From positions 558,001-622,000 of the forward strand of contig CAVTYH010000005.1 of assembly GCA_963738835.1 (NCBI GenBank): a stretch of 64,000 bases of DNA, read 5' to 3'. A program made the translations under genes and the position numbers. Within the stretch, counting starts at the first letter, position 1; each line of letters starts with the position of its first letter. Below the pieces are notes generated by a model. That model was given only the letters and a program-made list of their open reading frames with translations, was not told the DNA's origin and made no database searches. This document shows, one piece after another, positions 1-8,522 of this stretch. Source of the stretch: CAVTYH01 sp963738835 (GTDB taxonomy: Bacteria > Planctomycetota > Planctomycetia > Pirellulales > JADZDJ01).

Positions 1-246
1 CATCCGCTCGCGGCCCGAGCCCAGCACCATTTCTACCTGCCGCGGAATCGAGTAGTAGGCAAAAATCTCCGCCTGGCGTGCCAACGGTGCGCGTGCCAAA
101 ACTCGCCAGGTTTCGTCGACGGTGAGGCCTTCCGTGAAGTCGGCCACTGTTGCCGGGTGCAATTCCATGACCACATCGCGCAGGCCTTGATCGTCGTTCT
201 CGGCGAGCATCAAGCGCAGTTCGGGCAAGATGAGAGGATTTACCAT
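1..246 (-). CDS. mgtE: MgtE-type magnesium transporter, N-terminal part (cut by window edge)
   Basis: The first 82 residues are visible; the gene runs off the left end. The start M-V-N-P-L is followed by LRLMLAENDDQGLRDVVMEL, then HPATVAD and RQAEIFAYY. This matches the cytoplasmic MgtE N domain: a helical superhelix with L-H-P-A-D and P-x-x-x-x-A-E-I-F-x-Y repeats that senses magnesium and gates the channel. In the family the membrane pore follows CBS domains, none of which is inside the window. Family assignment rests only on the N domain, so a magnesium transporter is likely but the permease part is not seen. It is divergent from thiC with about 200 bp between starts; I see no riboswitch or clear promoter there. 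Confidence 0.75.
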   Translation of the reverse strand, partial: MVNPLILPELRLMLAENDDQGLRDVVMELHPATVADFTEGLTVDETWRVLARAPLARQAEIFAYYSIPRQVEMVLGSGRERM

Positions 247-443
247 GACATCACCTGAGAATCGAAAATTGGAACGTCGGATTATAGCGGCTGCGCACAC
301 CAACGTCTGCTCTGAAACCAGCGGGACGTGCTGCCTGGATCGGTGCCGGCTGAATTGACATTTGGCGTCGCTCCGATACGATGAGCGCTGGTCGTATTGC
401 TGTCGCAAAACACGGTCGCTTGCCATATCCAACGGAGTGCGCC

Positions 444-1805
444 ATGACCCAGCTGGAATCTGCCCGATCGGGTGAAATTACGCCGGAGATGGAATTCGTG
501 GCCCAGCGCGAAGGGCTGGAACCGGAACTGATTCGCCGCGAAGTCGCCCGCGGGCGAATGGTTATTCCGGCCAACAAAGTGCATCTGCAAAAACGGCTGG
601 AGCCAATGGGGATTGGTGTGGCGGCGAAGACGAAAATCAACGCTAACATCGGAAATTCTGCGGTCACGAGCAACAATCAAGAAGAGCTTGAGAAGCTGCA
701 CATGGCCGTGCACTTCGGCGCAGACACCGTGATGGACCTCTCCACGGGCCGCGACATCGATGCCATTCGCCAAGCCATTATCGACGCCTCGCCGGTGCCG
801 ATTGGGACGGTGCCGATCTATCAGATGCTCGAAGAACTGGGCGGCAACATTGAAGATATGAAGCCGCAACATTTTCTCGACATGGTCGAGCATCAGGCCA
901 AACAGGGCGTCGATTACATGACTGTGCACTGCGGCGTGATGCTTGAGCATTTGCACCTTACGATGGGCCGCGTGACGGGCATCGTCAGCCGCGGCGGCAG
1001 CTTGATTGCCAAGTGGATGATGACGCACCGTGAGCCCAATCCGCTCTACACGCACTTTGACGACCTGTGCGCCATCATGCGGGAGTACGATGTCACGTGG
1101 AGTCTGGGCGACGGACTGCGGCCTGGTTCAATCGCCGATGCCAGCGACGCCGCGCAGTTCGCCGAACTGGAAGTGTTGGGCGAATTGACCAAGCGTGGGC
1201 GAGAAAATGGAACCCAAGTGATGGTCGAAGGTCCGGGCCACATTCCAATGGATCAGATTGAAATGAACATGCGCAAAGAAGCGGAACTTTGCGATGAAGC
1301 GCCGTTTTATGTGCTGGGCCCGCTGGTGACCGACATCGCGCCTGGCTACGACCATATCACCAGCGCCATTGGCGCCGCTCTGGCGGGCTGGCACGGTGCG
1401 GCAATGCTGTGCTACGTCACGCCGAAAGAACATCTCGGCCTGCCCGATTTGGAAGACGTGAAGCAAGGCATCATCGCTTACAAAATTGCGGCACACGCCG
1501 CCGATCTGGCGCGGCATCGTCCCGGCGCTCGGCAGCGCGACGACGCCTTGAGCCGAGCCCGCTTTGCCTTCGATTGGAACGAACAGTTCCGCCTGTCACT
1601 GGACCCCGAAACCGCCCGCCGCATGCACGACGAAACCTTGCCGCAAGACACGTTCAAAAGCGCCCACTTCTGCAGCATGTGCGGCCCGAAGTATTGCTCG
1701 ATGAAAATTACGGAAGATATTCGCGCGATGGCGGTGGAGAAGCCGCTCAGTGTACAATCAATTGAGATGCAATCATTAAAGTCACCTGCGGTCATTAATG
1801 GCTAA
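444..1805 (+). CDS. thiC: Phosphomethylpyrimidine synthase ThiC
   Basis: Radical-SAM-like enzyme that converts aminoimidazole ribotide to HMP-phosphate for thiamine synthesis in the cytoplasm. The 453-residue product is the short bacterial/archaeal form without the long N-terminal domain. Visible hallmarks are N-x-N-I-G-N-S near residue 70, MTVHCGV, SLGDGLRPG, VEGPGHIPMDQI, YDHITSAIG and the C-terminal CSMCGPKYC cluster that carries the 4Fe-4S centre. The start at 444 is chosen over an upstream in-frame ATG (381) because GGAG lies just before it and the conserved sequence begins there. No TPP riboswitch is seen upstream. thiO lies at the far end of this window, so another thiamine gene is present but not linked. 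Confidence 0.96.
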   Translation: MTQLESARSGEITPEMEFVAQREGLEPELIRREVARGRMVIPANKVHLQKRLEPMGIGVAAKTKINANIGNSAVTSNNQEELEKLHMAVHFGADTVMDLSTGRDIDAIRQAIIDASPVPIGTVPIYQMLEELGGNIEDMKPQHFLDMVEHQAKQGVDYMTVHCGVMLEHLHLTMGRVTGIVSRGGSLIAKWMMTHREPNPLYTHFDDLCAIMREYDVTWSLGDGLRPGSIADASDAAQFAELEVLGELTKRGRENGTQVMVEGPGHIPMDQIEMNMRKEAELCDEAPFYVLGPLVTDIAPGYDHITSAIGAALAGWHGAAMLCYVTPKEHLGLPDLEDVKQGIIAYKIAAHAADLARHRPGARQRDDALSRARFAFDWNEQFRLSLDPETARRMHDETLPQDTFKSAHFCSMCGPKYCSMKITEDIRAMAVEKPLSVQSIEMQSLKSPAVING

Positions 1806-1838
1806 CAGCCGGGCGACTTTCTTCTGACGATTGATGAA

Positions 1839-2078
1839 ATGATGATCGACTGGCGACAATATATTTCGTCCGATACGACAATCTGCCATGGACAACTTCG
1901 CGCTGCCGGCACGCGCGTCTTGGTCACGAATATTCTCGATAGTCTGGCTGAAAATTTAAGTCGGGAAGAAATTCTCAAAAGCTACCCATCCCTACGGCCG
2001 GAACATATTGATGCGGCGATCGCTTACGCTGCCGAACTTGCCCGTGAGGAAAGTCTTTTGCCGATGGCCGGGCTATGA
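1839..2078 (+). CDS. DUF433 family protein, putative antitoxin
   Basis: A 79-residue protein with the DUF433 layout: D-W-R-x-Y-I near the N-terminus, then C-H-G-Q, R-x-A-G-T-R-V-L-V, the helix-turn-helix-like stretch LSREEILKSYPSL, and I-D-A-A-I-A-Y-A-A-E-L. Members are small winged-helix-like proteins usually found beside PIN-like DUF5615 proteins and are regarded as VapB-like antitoxins or DNA-binding partners. Its stop overlaps the start of the next gene (ATGA), so the two are translationally coupled, as in toxin-antitoxin operons. The family is clear from sequence; antitoxin activity is inferred from family context. Confidence 0.82.
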   Translation: MMIDWRQYISSDTTICHGQLRAAGTRVLVTNILDSLAENLSREEILKSYPSLRPEHIDAAIAYAAELAREESLLPMAGL

Positions 2079-2425
2079 AGTTCAAAATCGATGAGAACTT
2101 GCCTGCCGAGCTGGCGTCGGACCTGTCGTATTCAGGACACGAGGCAGAAACCGTCGTCGACGAAGGCTTGACGGGTGCGTCAGATCCGACTTTATTGGCA
2201 AAAGTCCAAAATGAAGGGCGAGTTCTGTTCACGATGGACAAAGGGGTTGCCGACGTTCGCGCTTACCCACCTGAGCTATATCGGGGCATTGTCTTGTTTC
2301 GACCTCGAACTCAAGGGCGAAATACTGTCTTGGCGTTTGTCAGGCAGCATCTGCCCGCCCTTCTGTCGTCAGAACTTGCGGGCCATCTGTTGGTTGTCAC
2401 TGAGTCTGGCATTCGAATTCGTTAA
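2075..2425 (+). CDS. DUF5615 PIN-like protein, putative toxin
   Basis: The 116-residue protein opens with the DUF5615 signature MKFKIDENLP, whose acidic Asp-Glu pair corresponds to the PIN-domain metal site. It continues with a G-H-E-A-E-T-V strand and the second acidic motif LFTMDKGVADVR. PIN-like proteins are metal-dependent RNases; DUF5615 members are usually paired with a DUF433 protein, exactly as here, with a 4-nt overlap. I infer a VapBC-like module. The typical third and fourth acidic residues are less clear, so nuclease activity is not certain. It sits between thiC and an unrelated acyltransferase and looks like an accessory insertion. Confidence 0.8.
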   Translation: MKFKIDENLPAELASDLSYSGHEAETVVDEGLTGASDPTLLAKVQNEGRVLFTMDKGVADVRAYPPELYRGIVLFRPRTQGRNTVLAFVRQHLPALLSSELAGHLLVVTESGIRIR

Positions 2426-2454
2426 TCATTGCACGGCACAGTTCTGCTGTCGTT

Positions 2455-3636
2455 ATGTTGCAAGCACCCCGTACCGTGCCCGTGCTCGATGTAGTTTGCG
2501 TCGGCACGCCGTACGAAATGGGCCGGGCGCAAGGCGCGGCTCTGCGCAAAAAAATTCAGGGGGGGCGGCGGGATCTGAAACTGCTCGAAGCCTTTCGCAA
2601 TGAACAGCCGCGGTGGATGCCGTATCCGTTGTTTTTGAGTTATGCAGAGCGAAAAGTGGCAGCGTTGATTGGGCCAGAAATCACCTCGGCGTTTCCGCAA
2701 ATGTGCGAGCGGATCCGAGGAATTGCCGAAGGCGCTGGCATTTCGCTTAAAGCCCTGTTTTTGCTCGACGGTTTTGAAGCGCTGATGGCCTCCGTCGAAG
2801 GACGATTCGACGTGGCGCCCCCGCGCGGCGCATGTTCAGCCATCGCGTTGCGCGGCCATCGTGCGACGGACGGTCAGCCGATAGTCGCCCGGAATTTCGA
2901 TTATCTGCCGATCGTGCAGCCGTTTTATGCGCTGCGCGAAAGTCGGCCGGCCCACGGAATACGATCGCTGGAATTCACCATGGCCCCGATGGCCGGAGCG
3001 GTGGATGGCGTTAACGAAGCGGGCCTGTGCATCACCTACAATTACGCTTTCACGCTCGACAAGCCGCAGCGAGAGTTTGGTCTGATTTCAATGGCCATCT
3101 CCGAAGCACTGGCTCGTTGCCGCAGCGTGACGGAAGCGGCCGAGTGGATTGCCTCACGACCGCGCTGGGGCGGCGGCATCTTGATGCTGGCCGATGCCAG
3201 CGGCGACATCGCCTCGCTGGAACTTTCCTCAACGTCCAGTCACTTGCGTCGGCCGGTCGAAAACGAAGATCTGATTTACCACACCAATTGCTTCGCCGAA
3301 GGAAATATGTGCGCCGTGCAGGTTCCGGCGGGCGCATATTTCTCGGACTGTGCTCCTCGGCCGCTGCGTGGCCGGCGCGTGCTTCAATCGGCTGACTCTC
3401 GCCGCGACCGATTGCAGCAACTGCTGGCCCCACACAATGTGCTGGGGCGCGATGAGCTTCAAACGATTCTCAGCGACCACGGTTCGACCGGCCAACCGGG
3501 CGACGATTCGCTTTGCATGCACGGCTCTTACTGGACGACGACCGCCTCTTTGCAGTGGTTCCCAGTGCGGCGGAGTGTACGAGTGGCATACTCATCGACC
3601 TGCCAGGCGGAATACGTCGAAATGCAATTGAGCTAA
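2455..3636 (+). CDS. C45 family autoproteolytic acyltransferase/hydrolase
   Basis: A 393-residue Ntn-hydrolase-type protein resembling the acyl-CoA:6-aminopenicillanate acyltransferase (peptidase C45) family. Visible are the N-terminal G-T-P-Y-E-M-G-R-A-Q-G motif, the GACSAIAL motif around residue 125, whose Cys would become the N-terminal nucleophile after self-cleavage, the following R-N-F-D-Y, and GVNEAGLCIT. Family members hydrolyse or transfer acyl groups on amides; the substrate cannot be told from sequence. No signal peptide is seen. Its stop overlaps the convergent MFS gene by 4 nt. Family is confident; specificity is unknown. Confidence 0.8.
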   Translation: MLQAPRTVPVLDVVCVGTPYEMGRAQGAALRKKIQGGRRDLKLLEAFRNEQPRWMPYPLFLSYAERKVAALIGPEITSAFPQMCERIRGIAEGAGISLKALFLLDGFEALMASVEGRFDVAPPRGACSAIALRGHRATDGQPIVARNFDYLPIVQPFYALRESRPAHGIRSLEFTMAPMAGAVDGVNEAGLCITYNYAFTLDKPQREFGLISMAISEALARCRSVTEAAEWIASRPRWGGGILMLADASGDIASLELSSTSSHLRRPVENEDLIYHTNCFAEGNMCAVQVPAGAYFSDCAPRPLRGRRVLQSADSRRDRLQQLLAPHNVLGRDELQTILSDHGSTGQPGDDSLCMHGSYWTTTASLQWFPVRRSVRVAYSSTCQAEYVEMQLS

Positions 3637-5024
3637 CGTGGCATCTCGCCTGCAAGCACTCGCTGGGTATCACGCTGCAAATAGCGGCTGCCCCAGAGCC
3701 AGAGTAGTCCGCTTAACAAAATCGTGAACGAGACGGCCACAAACCCGGCGTCCATGTTGCCGCGAAAGGCGTTGCCCGCCGGACCGGCGGCGAGAATCAC
3801 GGGCTTAACTTTGCCTTCGAAAAGCTGGTTAATAACCGGCATCAAATATGGGCTGATGGCATCGCCCAGAATGTGAATCACAAAAATGTTCAGTGCGAAG
3901 CCAGCCGCACGAATCGAGGGATGCGTGACATTAGCCAAAATCGTGTTGGTCGGCCCGGTGTTGAAAAACAAGCAGAAGCAGGCGACGAATATCAGCCCCC
4001 AGGCCAGTGGAAATGGTGTGACTGGCAGCAGCAACATCAGCGGAAACGCGATGAGCATGGCGATGCCCGACACCAGAAAGTACGAGCCCGGCCAGCGACT
4101 ACGCAATTTGTCGCCGGCCCAACCGCCGACCAAGGTGCCGACAAGTCCGGCGACAACAACAATCGGGCCAAAGACCGCACCGTCTGCTGCGGCTGCTTTA
4201 TCGACCGCTGCGGTATTGGCCGGATCAAGCAGTCCCGCCTGAATTCTCCGCCAGACGATGTACGTTGGCATCCAAACGGCGATGCCCCCCAGCGCAAAGG
4301 TCATGGCCGTCATTCCGGCCGTACTGAGCACATACGATGGAATGCGAAACAACAGTTTGTAATCGGCGAAATGAACCGGCTGTGCCCGAGTTCCGCCGGC
4401 CGCCACATTTTCTCGAGGCGGATCGCGTTTGAAGAACGCCATTGCACCGAGGAACAATCCCGGCGGCACGACCAGCAAAAAAGCCCAGCGCCACGACAGA
4501 CCCACGCCGAGCACCCCGCTGCCGAGCAAGAATCCCAATGCACTACCAACGGGAATGGCGGCATAGAACCAGGCCAAAGTTCGTCCTCGCCGCTCGATGG
4601 GATACATGTCGGCAATGAGCGTGGGGGCGACAGGACCGTAAGCCGCTTCGCCAATACCTACGAATGCCCGCGTGGCCAGCATCATTCCGATACTAACCGC
4701 CAGCCCTGAAGCGCCGCTGGAGAGACTCCACAAAATCACGCCCACAGAAATCAAAGACCAACGTCGATACCGATCGGCCAGCCAGCCGAAGAGCGGCGCA
4801 AAACACATGTAGCTGATGATGAAAACTGTCGTCAAAAGACCAAATATCCACGCCGGCGCGATAAACTTTTGCATCAACGTGGGCATGACCGCTGCCAAGA
4901 CAGAGCGATCAATGTAGTTGAACAAGTTGATGGTCAACAGCAACGCCAAAGCGCGGTTCGCGCCTTTGCTGCTGTTTGGAGCAAAGTCTGAAGTCGCTTG
5001 CGATGATTCGGACGGCCGATTCAA
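3633..5024 (-). CDS. MFS transporter, Spinster-like
   Basis: Inner-membrane secondary transporter with about 12 hydrophobic segments. Signatures are NYIDRSVL in the first helix, the loop GWLADRYRR (MFS motif A), RAFVGIGEAAYGPVAPTL and E-R-R-G-R. This profile is typical of Spinster-like/sphingolipid-transporter-type MFS proteins; the substrate is unknown. The reading frame opens at 5069, but there is no ATG before the first helix. TTG at 5024 has a good GAGG five bases upstream and is the better start; the 5069 codon lies inside the neighbouring inverted repeat. The gene converges with the C45 gene (4-nt overlap). Confidence 0.85.
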   Translation of the reverse strand: MNRPSESSQATSDFAPNSSKGANRALALLLTINLFNYIDRSVLAAVMPTLMQKFIAPAWIFGLLTTVFIISYMCFAPLFGWLADRYRRWSLISVGVILWSLSSGASGLAVSIGMMLATRAFVGIGEAAYGPVAPTLIADMYPIERRGRTLAWFYAAIPVGSALGFLLGSGVLGVGLSWRWAFLLVVPPGLFLGAMAFFKRDPPRENVAAGGTRAQPVHFADYKLLFRIPSYVLSTAGMTAMTFALGGIAVWMPTYIVWRRIQAGLLDPANTAAVDKAAAADGAVFGPIVVVAGLVGTLVGGWAGDKLRSRWPGSYFLVSGIAMLIAFPLMLLLPVTPFPLAWGLIFVACFCLFFNTGPTNTILANVTHPSIRAAGFALNIFVIHILGDAISPYLMPVINQLFEGKVKPVILAAGPAGNAFRGNMDAGFVAVSFTILLSGLLWLWGSRYLQRDTQRVLAGEMPR

Positions 5025-5057
5025 ATGATCCTCACAGTGGTGCAGAAGACATACAGC

Positions 5058-5559
5058 ATTCTCACGCAAAGACGCAAAGCAGACAGGGAGATCAAATGAC
5101 GCAGGCTATATTGCAACTAAATGAAAACGAACTGGCGAAGATTGTGGTGGATTCGGCTTACAAAGTCCACACGAGACTCGGCCCTGGATTTCTTGAATCG
5201 GTTTACGAGGTTGTTTTGGCGCACGAAATTCGGAAACATGGCGTGCTGCCGAGCGACAGGTGATTATTCCGATCAGGTACGATGCCATCCAGTTTGAAGA
5301 AGGCTTCCGTGTGGATTTGGTCGTTGGCGATCGATTGCTGGTGGAGCTCAAATCGGCTGAACAGATTTTGCCGGTTCATAAGAAGCAGGTTCTGACTTAT
5401 CTGCGCTTGACGGACAGGCGGTTGGGCCTGCTAATCAATTTCGGCGCTGAACTAATCAAAGACGGCATTGCACGGATCGTCAATGGACTGCCCCGACTAA
5501 CTCAGACTCGCGGTTTCCGACCTGATTCCTATGCGTCTTTCGCGCCTTTGCGTGAGAAT
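5058..5559. repeat. Inverted-repeat element bracketing the GxxExxY gene
   Basis: ATTCTCACGCAAAG at 5058-5071 recurs exactly, inverted, at 5546-5559, and both copies run into further related CGCAAAG / GCGTCTTT sequence. The only gene between the arms is the broken GxxExxY ORF. Related purine-rich CGCAGAG-type inverted arms occur at 13941-14087 and 46688-46897 without a gene inside. This looks like a non-autonomous or passenger element; no transposase is present and no target duplication is obvious. Confidence 0.65.
5096..5500 (+). pseudogene. GxxExxY family protein, frame broken twice
   Basis: The first frame (5096-5263) reads MTQAILQLNENELAKIVVDS then GPGFLESVYE, the diagnostic G-x-x-E-x-x-Y motif, and stops at G-V-L-P-S-D-R. 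The second frame continues with I-I-P-I-R-Y-D, GFRVDLVVGDRLLVELKSAE and KQVLTYLRLTDRRLGLLINF, the conserved remainder. Adding one G after the CTG near 5250 joins the two as A-E-R-Q-V. In the second frame the natural stop is also missed; adding one C in the CCCC run at 5491 restores a TAA at 5498-5500. Restored length is about 135 residues, normal for the family. A good GGGAG precedes the ATG. The function of GxxExxY proteins is not established (PD-(D/E)XK-like fold suggested). Either sequencing indels or a decaying gene. Confidence 0.75.
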
Positions 5560-5928
5560 CTAGTCCGCTTTCCGCCCCAGCAACGCCCGCACTTCCGGCA
5601 GCGGGTAGTCGATGATCGGCAGGTCGAGGCCCGCGATTTCTTTGAGCCGACGCCAGCCTCGTGTCACCAAAGTTTGCCGCTCACGGACGTAAGCTGCATC
5701 GAGCTGCCTCTTGTCGAACGCTCCTTCCACGACGACCGGCTCAAAATTGTCATCGACGATGAACTGGGCCAGCACTGGGTTGCAACGGATGTGGCGTTCG
5801 CGCGAGGTATGCAGCACTTCAGGGTCGGCTTCGCCGATGACGTAGCGCAGATACAAATCGCTGTCGGTGATTTCCGCTACATCACCGCCGCAGACATCGC
5901 ACAGGTAGCCTTCTTCGCATTTGGCCAT
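5560..5928 (-). CDS. Conserved hypothetical protein with Cys-x-x-Cys
   Basis: The 122-residue product begins M-A-K-C-E-E-G-Y-L-C-D-V-C-G, so a zinc- or metal-binding Cys cluster is likely at residues 4-13. Then come SDLYLRYVIGEADPE, RHIRCNPVLAQFIVDD and a charged C-terminus. I do not recognise a named family. The start is placed at 5928, not at an upstream in-frame ATG, so that it follows the dapB stop by 4 nt instead of overlapping it. It is the last gene of the thrC-dapB run and is probably co-transcribed; a role in that pathway is not implied. Confidence 0.65.
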   Translation of the reverse strand: MAKCEEGYLCDVCGGDVAEITDSDLYLRYVIGEADPEVLHTSRERHIRCNPVLAQFIVDDNFEPVVVEGAFDKRQLDAAYVRERQTLVTRGWRRLKEIAGLDLPIIDYPLPEVRALLGRKAD

Positions 5929-5932
5929 AATC

Positions 5933-6736
5933 TTAAAGGCCAAGCACATCATTCATGCCGTACAGCCCGGCTGGCTTGCCGACGAGGAATTTTGCGGCGG
6001 CCAAAGCTCCGTGGGCGTAGCAATCGCGGTTGGTGGCTTTAACGGTTAGTTCCAGGGTTTCGCCCAGTAGGCCGAAGATGATGGTGTGTTCGCCGGGATT
6101 ATCGCCGGTGCGTACGGCATGGTACGCGATTTCATTATGAGGCCGCTGCCCGAGCCGGCCTTCGCGGCCGTGGCGATGCTGGGAAATTCCCATTGCGTCG
6201 GCGATGAGCTGGCCGAATTTGAGCGCCGTGCCGCTGGGCGCGTCTTCTTTGAAGCGATGATGGCGTTCGATGATTTCGACATCGGCGCCACTAGGATGTT
6301 CGGCCAGCGCACGGCCGGCAATTTCCGAGAGCCTCATGGCTAGGTTCACGGTCAAACTCATGCTGGGAGATGAGAGCACGGCGATTTTTTTCGCAGCGTC
6401 TTGGACGGCTTGTTGCTGCACTGGATCCAAGCCGGTCGTCGCGACGACCAGCGGAATCTTCTTCTCGACGCAGGTTTTCAAGATCGACATGGTTCCGGCG
6501 GGGACGGAAAAATCGATCACCACGTCAACCGGTGCAGAGAGAGTTGCTGCCAGCGGAACGCCGATCGAACGCAATCGGGCAATCACGCCGGCGTCTTCGC
6601 CGAGTTTGGGATGGTTGGACGATTCCAACGCTGCGACAATTTTCAATTCATCATCCGCCGATCCGAGCGCGATGAGTCGCTGGCCCATACGACCGGCGGC
6701 TCCGTGAATGGCGATTTTGATGGGCGGTTTAGGCAT
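5933..6736 (-). CDS. dapB: 4-hydroxy-tetrahydrodipicolinate reductase DapB
   Basis: NAD(P)H-dependent reductase of the diaminopimelate/lysine pathway, cytoplasmic tetramer. The 267-residue length is standard. Seen: dinucleotide-binding I-A-I-H-G-A-A-G-R-M-G at residues 7-17, VVIDFSVPAG, VVATTGL, the substrate-binding ERHHRFKEDAPSGTA (family E-x-H-H-x-x-K-x-D-A-P-S-G-T-A) and GEHTIIFG. The usual A-P-N-x-S-x-G-V-N stretch reads S-S-P-S-M-S-L-T-V-N, a mild departure. It lies 31 bp after thrC and 4 bp before a small Cys-rich protein on the same strand, consistent with an aspartate-family amino acid operon. Confidence 0.95.
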   Translation of the reverse strand: MPKPPIKIAIHGAAGRMGQRLIALGSADDELKIVAALESSNHPKLGEDAGVIARLRSIGVPLAATLSAPVDVVIDFSVPAGTMSILKTCVEKKIPLVVATTGLDPVQQQAVQDAAKKIAVLSSPSMSLTVNLAMRLSEIAGRALAEHPSGADVEIIERHHRFKEDAPSGTALKFGQLIADAMGISQHRHGREGRLGQRPHNEIAYHAVRTGDNPGEHTIIFGLLGETLELTVKATNRDCYAHGALAAAKFLVGKPAGLYGMNDVLGL

Positions 6737-6767
6737 GCGAGTTAAAGTTACGCTCAGGCGCGAACGG

Positions 6768-8144
6768 CTAACTGTAGAGCTGAATGGCCTTGATGATTTC
6801 GTCGAGATCGTTGTTGACCGTCACGGCGCGATTAGCAAAAGCGGCTCGTTTTACGCCGCGGCTACCGAGCACTTTGTTGAACTGTTCTTGATCGGTGGTG
6901 TGGTAAGCCACGGTCGCGGTTGGATCCTTTAGTTGATGGCCGGTTAGAATGCAGACCACGCGCTCGTTTTTTCCAATCACACCCTCAGCGACCAGATTCT
7001 TGACTCCTGCTACACTCGCAGCGCTTGCTGGTTCGCAACCCAACCCGCCGGCGCCGACCTGGGCTTTGGCGTCGAGCATTTCTTGCTCCGTCACTTCCCG
7101 CACCACGCCGTCGCAAACTTCCAATGCCCGCAAGCATTTGTTGAGATTGACAGGACGGTTAATTTCGATCGCGCTGGCAATGGTGTCAGCCCGACGACCG
7201 GAAGTATCCAACTCGGCGTAATAACTGCTAATGATATCTTCATCGAACCGGCCGCCGTTCCAGCGCAATCCGCGGCGTTCGAACAGCTCGTACAGCGTAT
7301 TCGCGCCGGCGGCATTGATTACGGCCAGCCGCGGCACGCGATCAATCAAACCGAGTTCTTTTAGTTCGGTGAATGCTTTGCCAAACGCACTCGAGTTGCC
7401 AAGATTTCCACCAGGCACGACGATCCAATCGGGCACCTCCCACCGCAGCGCTTCCAGTACCCGGAACATGATGGTCTTCTGCCCTTCGAGCCGGAACGGA
7501 TTGACGCTGTTCACCAGATAAATGCCCTGGCTGGCGGAGACTTCTTTCACGCGCTGCATAGCATCGTCAAAGTCGCCGGCAATTTGCACCGTCAGCGCGC
7601 CGTAGTCCAAGGCCTGCGAAAGCTTGCCGTAAGAGATTTTGCCGGAGCCGATGAAGATGATGCCCTTCATCAATCGGGTTACGGCACAATATAGTGCCAG
7701 CGAGGCACTGGTGTTGCCGGTCGAAGCGCAGGCCGCCCGGCGAGCATTCACCATTCGCGCATGGGTGAAAGCCGCCGACATACCGTTGTCCTTGAAACTG
7801 CCTGAGGGATTCATCCCTTCGTATTGCAAATGAAACTGGCCGCGATCGAGGCCGACGAATTTGCCAACCGACTGAGCATGCTGGAGCAGCGTCTGTCCCT
7901 CGCCAATGGTGACGGCCATTTCCGGCGGGGCGAAGGGAAGCAGTTCGCGAAATCGCCACACGCCGCTGAACGAGAGCGGCTCGAAACGCCGCGACCATTT
8001 GGTCTCGAACCAACTCAGCGTTGTCGGCGGCCGCAATCGGTCCCAATCGTAGACCACATCGAGCAGCTGCCCGCAGCGGCAGGCCACGCGAGTTTCGCCG
8101 ACCTCGTACGTGGCCCCGCAGGTAGACGAAATGCATCGCTGCAT
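6768..8144 (-). CDS. thrC: Threonine synthase ThrC
   Basis: PLP enzyme that converts O-phosphohomoserine to threonine. The N-terminal part has a zinc-ribbon-like M-Q-R-C-I-S-S-T-C-G ... C-R-C-G, common in this clade, followed by GEGQTLL, then MNPSGSFKDNGM, whose Lys forms the Schiff base, CASTGNTSASLA and the glycine-rich VVPGGNLGNSSAF that holds the PLP phosphate. The frame extends upstream to 8207, but I place the start at the ATG in front of the zinc-ribbon; no strong ribosome binding site distinguishes the options. First gene of the thrC-dapB-small protein operon. Confidence 0.93.
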   Translation of the reverse strand: MQRCISSTCGATYEVGETRVACRCGQLLDVVYDWDRLRPPTTLSWFETKWSRRFEPLSFSGVWRFRELLPFAPPEMAVTIGEGQTLLQHAQSVGKFVGLDRGQFHLQYEGMNPSGSFKDNGMSAAFTHARMVNARRAACASTGNTSASLALYCAVTRLMKGIIFIGSGKISYGKLSQALDYGALTVQIAGDFDDAMQRVKEVSASQGIYLVNSVNPFRLEGQKTIMFRVLEALRWEVPDWIVVPGGNLGNSSAFGKAFTELKELGLIDRVPRLAVINAAGANTLYELFERRGLRWNGGRFDEDIISSYYAELDTSGRRADTIASAIEINRPVNLNKCLRALEVCDGVVREVTEQEMLDAKAQVGAGGLGCEPASAASVAGVKNLVAEGVIGKNERVVCILTGHQLKDPTATVAYHTTDQEQFNKVLGSRGVKRAAFANRAVTVNNDLDEIIKAIQLYS

Positions 8145-8264
8145 CGCAACATCGGTTTTGGTGACCACACTAATGGCACACGACCTTTCTGGCGGAAACT
8201 GCCCCAACGAAGGCGAACACTTTAGTGTAAATCAGGCCAGCAGTGCCGGAAAGTGGAACGTCGA

Positions 8265-8413
8265 GAATGACGAATAACGAAGCACGAATGACGAATGAAA
8301 TTCCAAGCACCGAAGACCAAATGGGGCTCGGGCAATTAGAGAGTTGCGGGCATTTGTCGGTCATTGGAATTTGGGCATTCATATGTCATTCGGATTTCGC
8401 CATTCGTCATTTT
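8265..8413. repeat. Inverted-repeat element with GAATGACGAATG arms
   Basis: The left arm (8265-8306) contains two GAATGACGAAT-type copies followed by GAAATTCC; the right arm (8359-8413) is the imperfect inverted form with GGAATTT, CATTC and CATTCGTCATT. The ~50 bp between arms has no gene. Such CGAATGACGAATG sequences look like dispersed palindromic intergenic repeats. It occupies the divergent gap between thrC and the DksA-like gene, ending just before that gene's promoter. Confidence 0.6.
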
Positions 8414-8432
8414 GGGCCGCGGCAGCGGCCCT

Positions 8433-8461
8433 TTGACACCCCTTGACCGCCCATTTATAAT
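8433..8461 (+). promoter_or_regulatory. Consensus sigma70 promoter of the DksA/TraR-like gene
   Basis: TTGACA at 8433-8438, a 17-bp spacer, and TATAAT at 8456-8461: a perfect match at both hexamers with ideal spacing. Transcription would start near 8468, leaving a 55-nt leader before the ATG at 8523. Confidence 0.85.
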
Positions 8462-8522
8462 CAGAGGTCTACTGCTTCTGAAACACATCTTTGCAGAGCT
8501 TAACCACCGCCGGAGAAAGAAG

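Noticed and set aside
247..443. TPP riboswitch upstream of thiC
   Set aside because: A lone CTGAGA occurs near 254, but the second conserved core and the P1/P3 context are missing.
3873..4709. 278-codon plus-strand frame
   Set aside because: Antisense of the MFS transporter, low-complexity shadow without any domain.
5501..6042. Long extension of the GxxExxY second frame
   Set aside because: The frame runs antisense through the next gene only because the natural stop is frame-shifted; the family ends near 5500.
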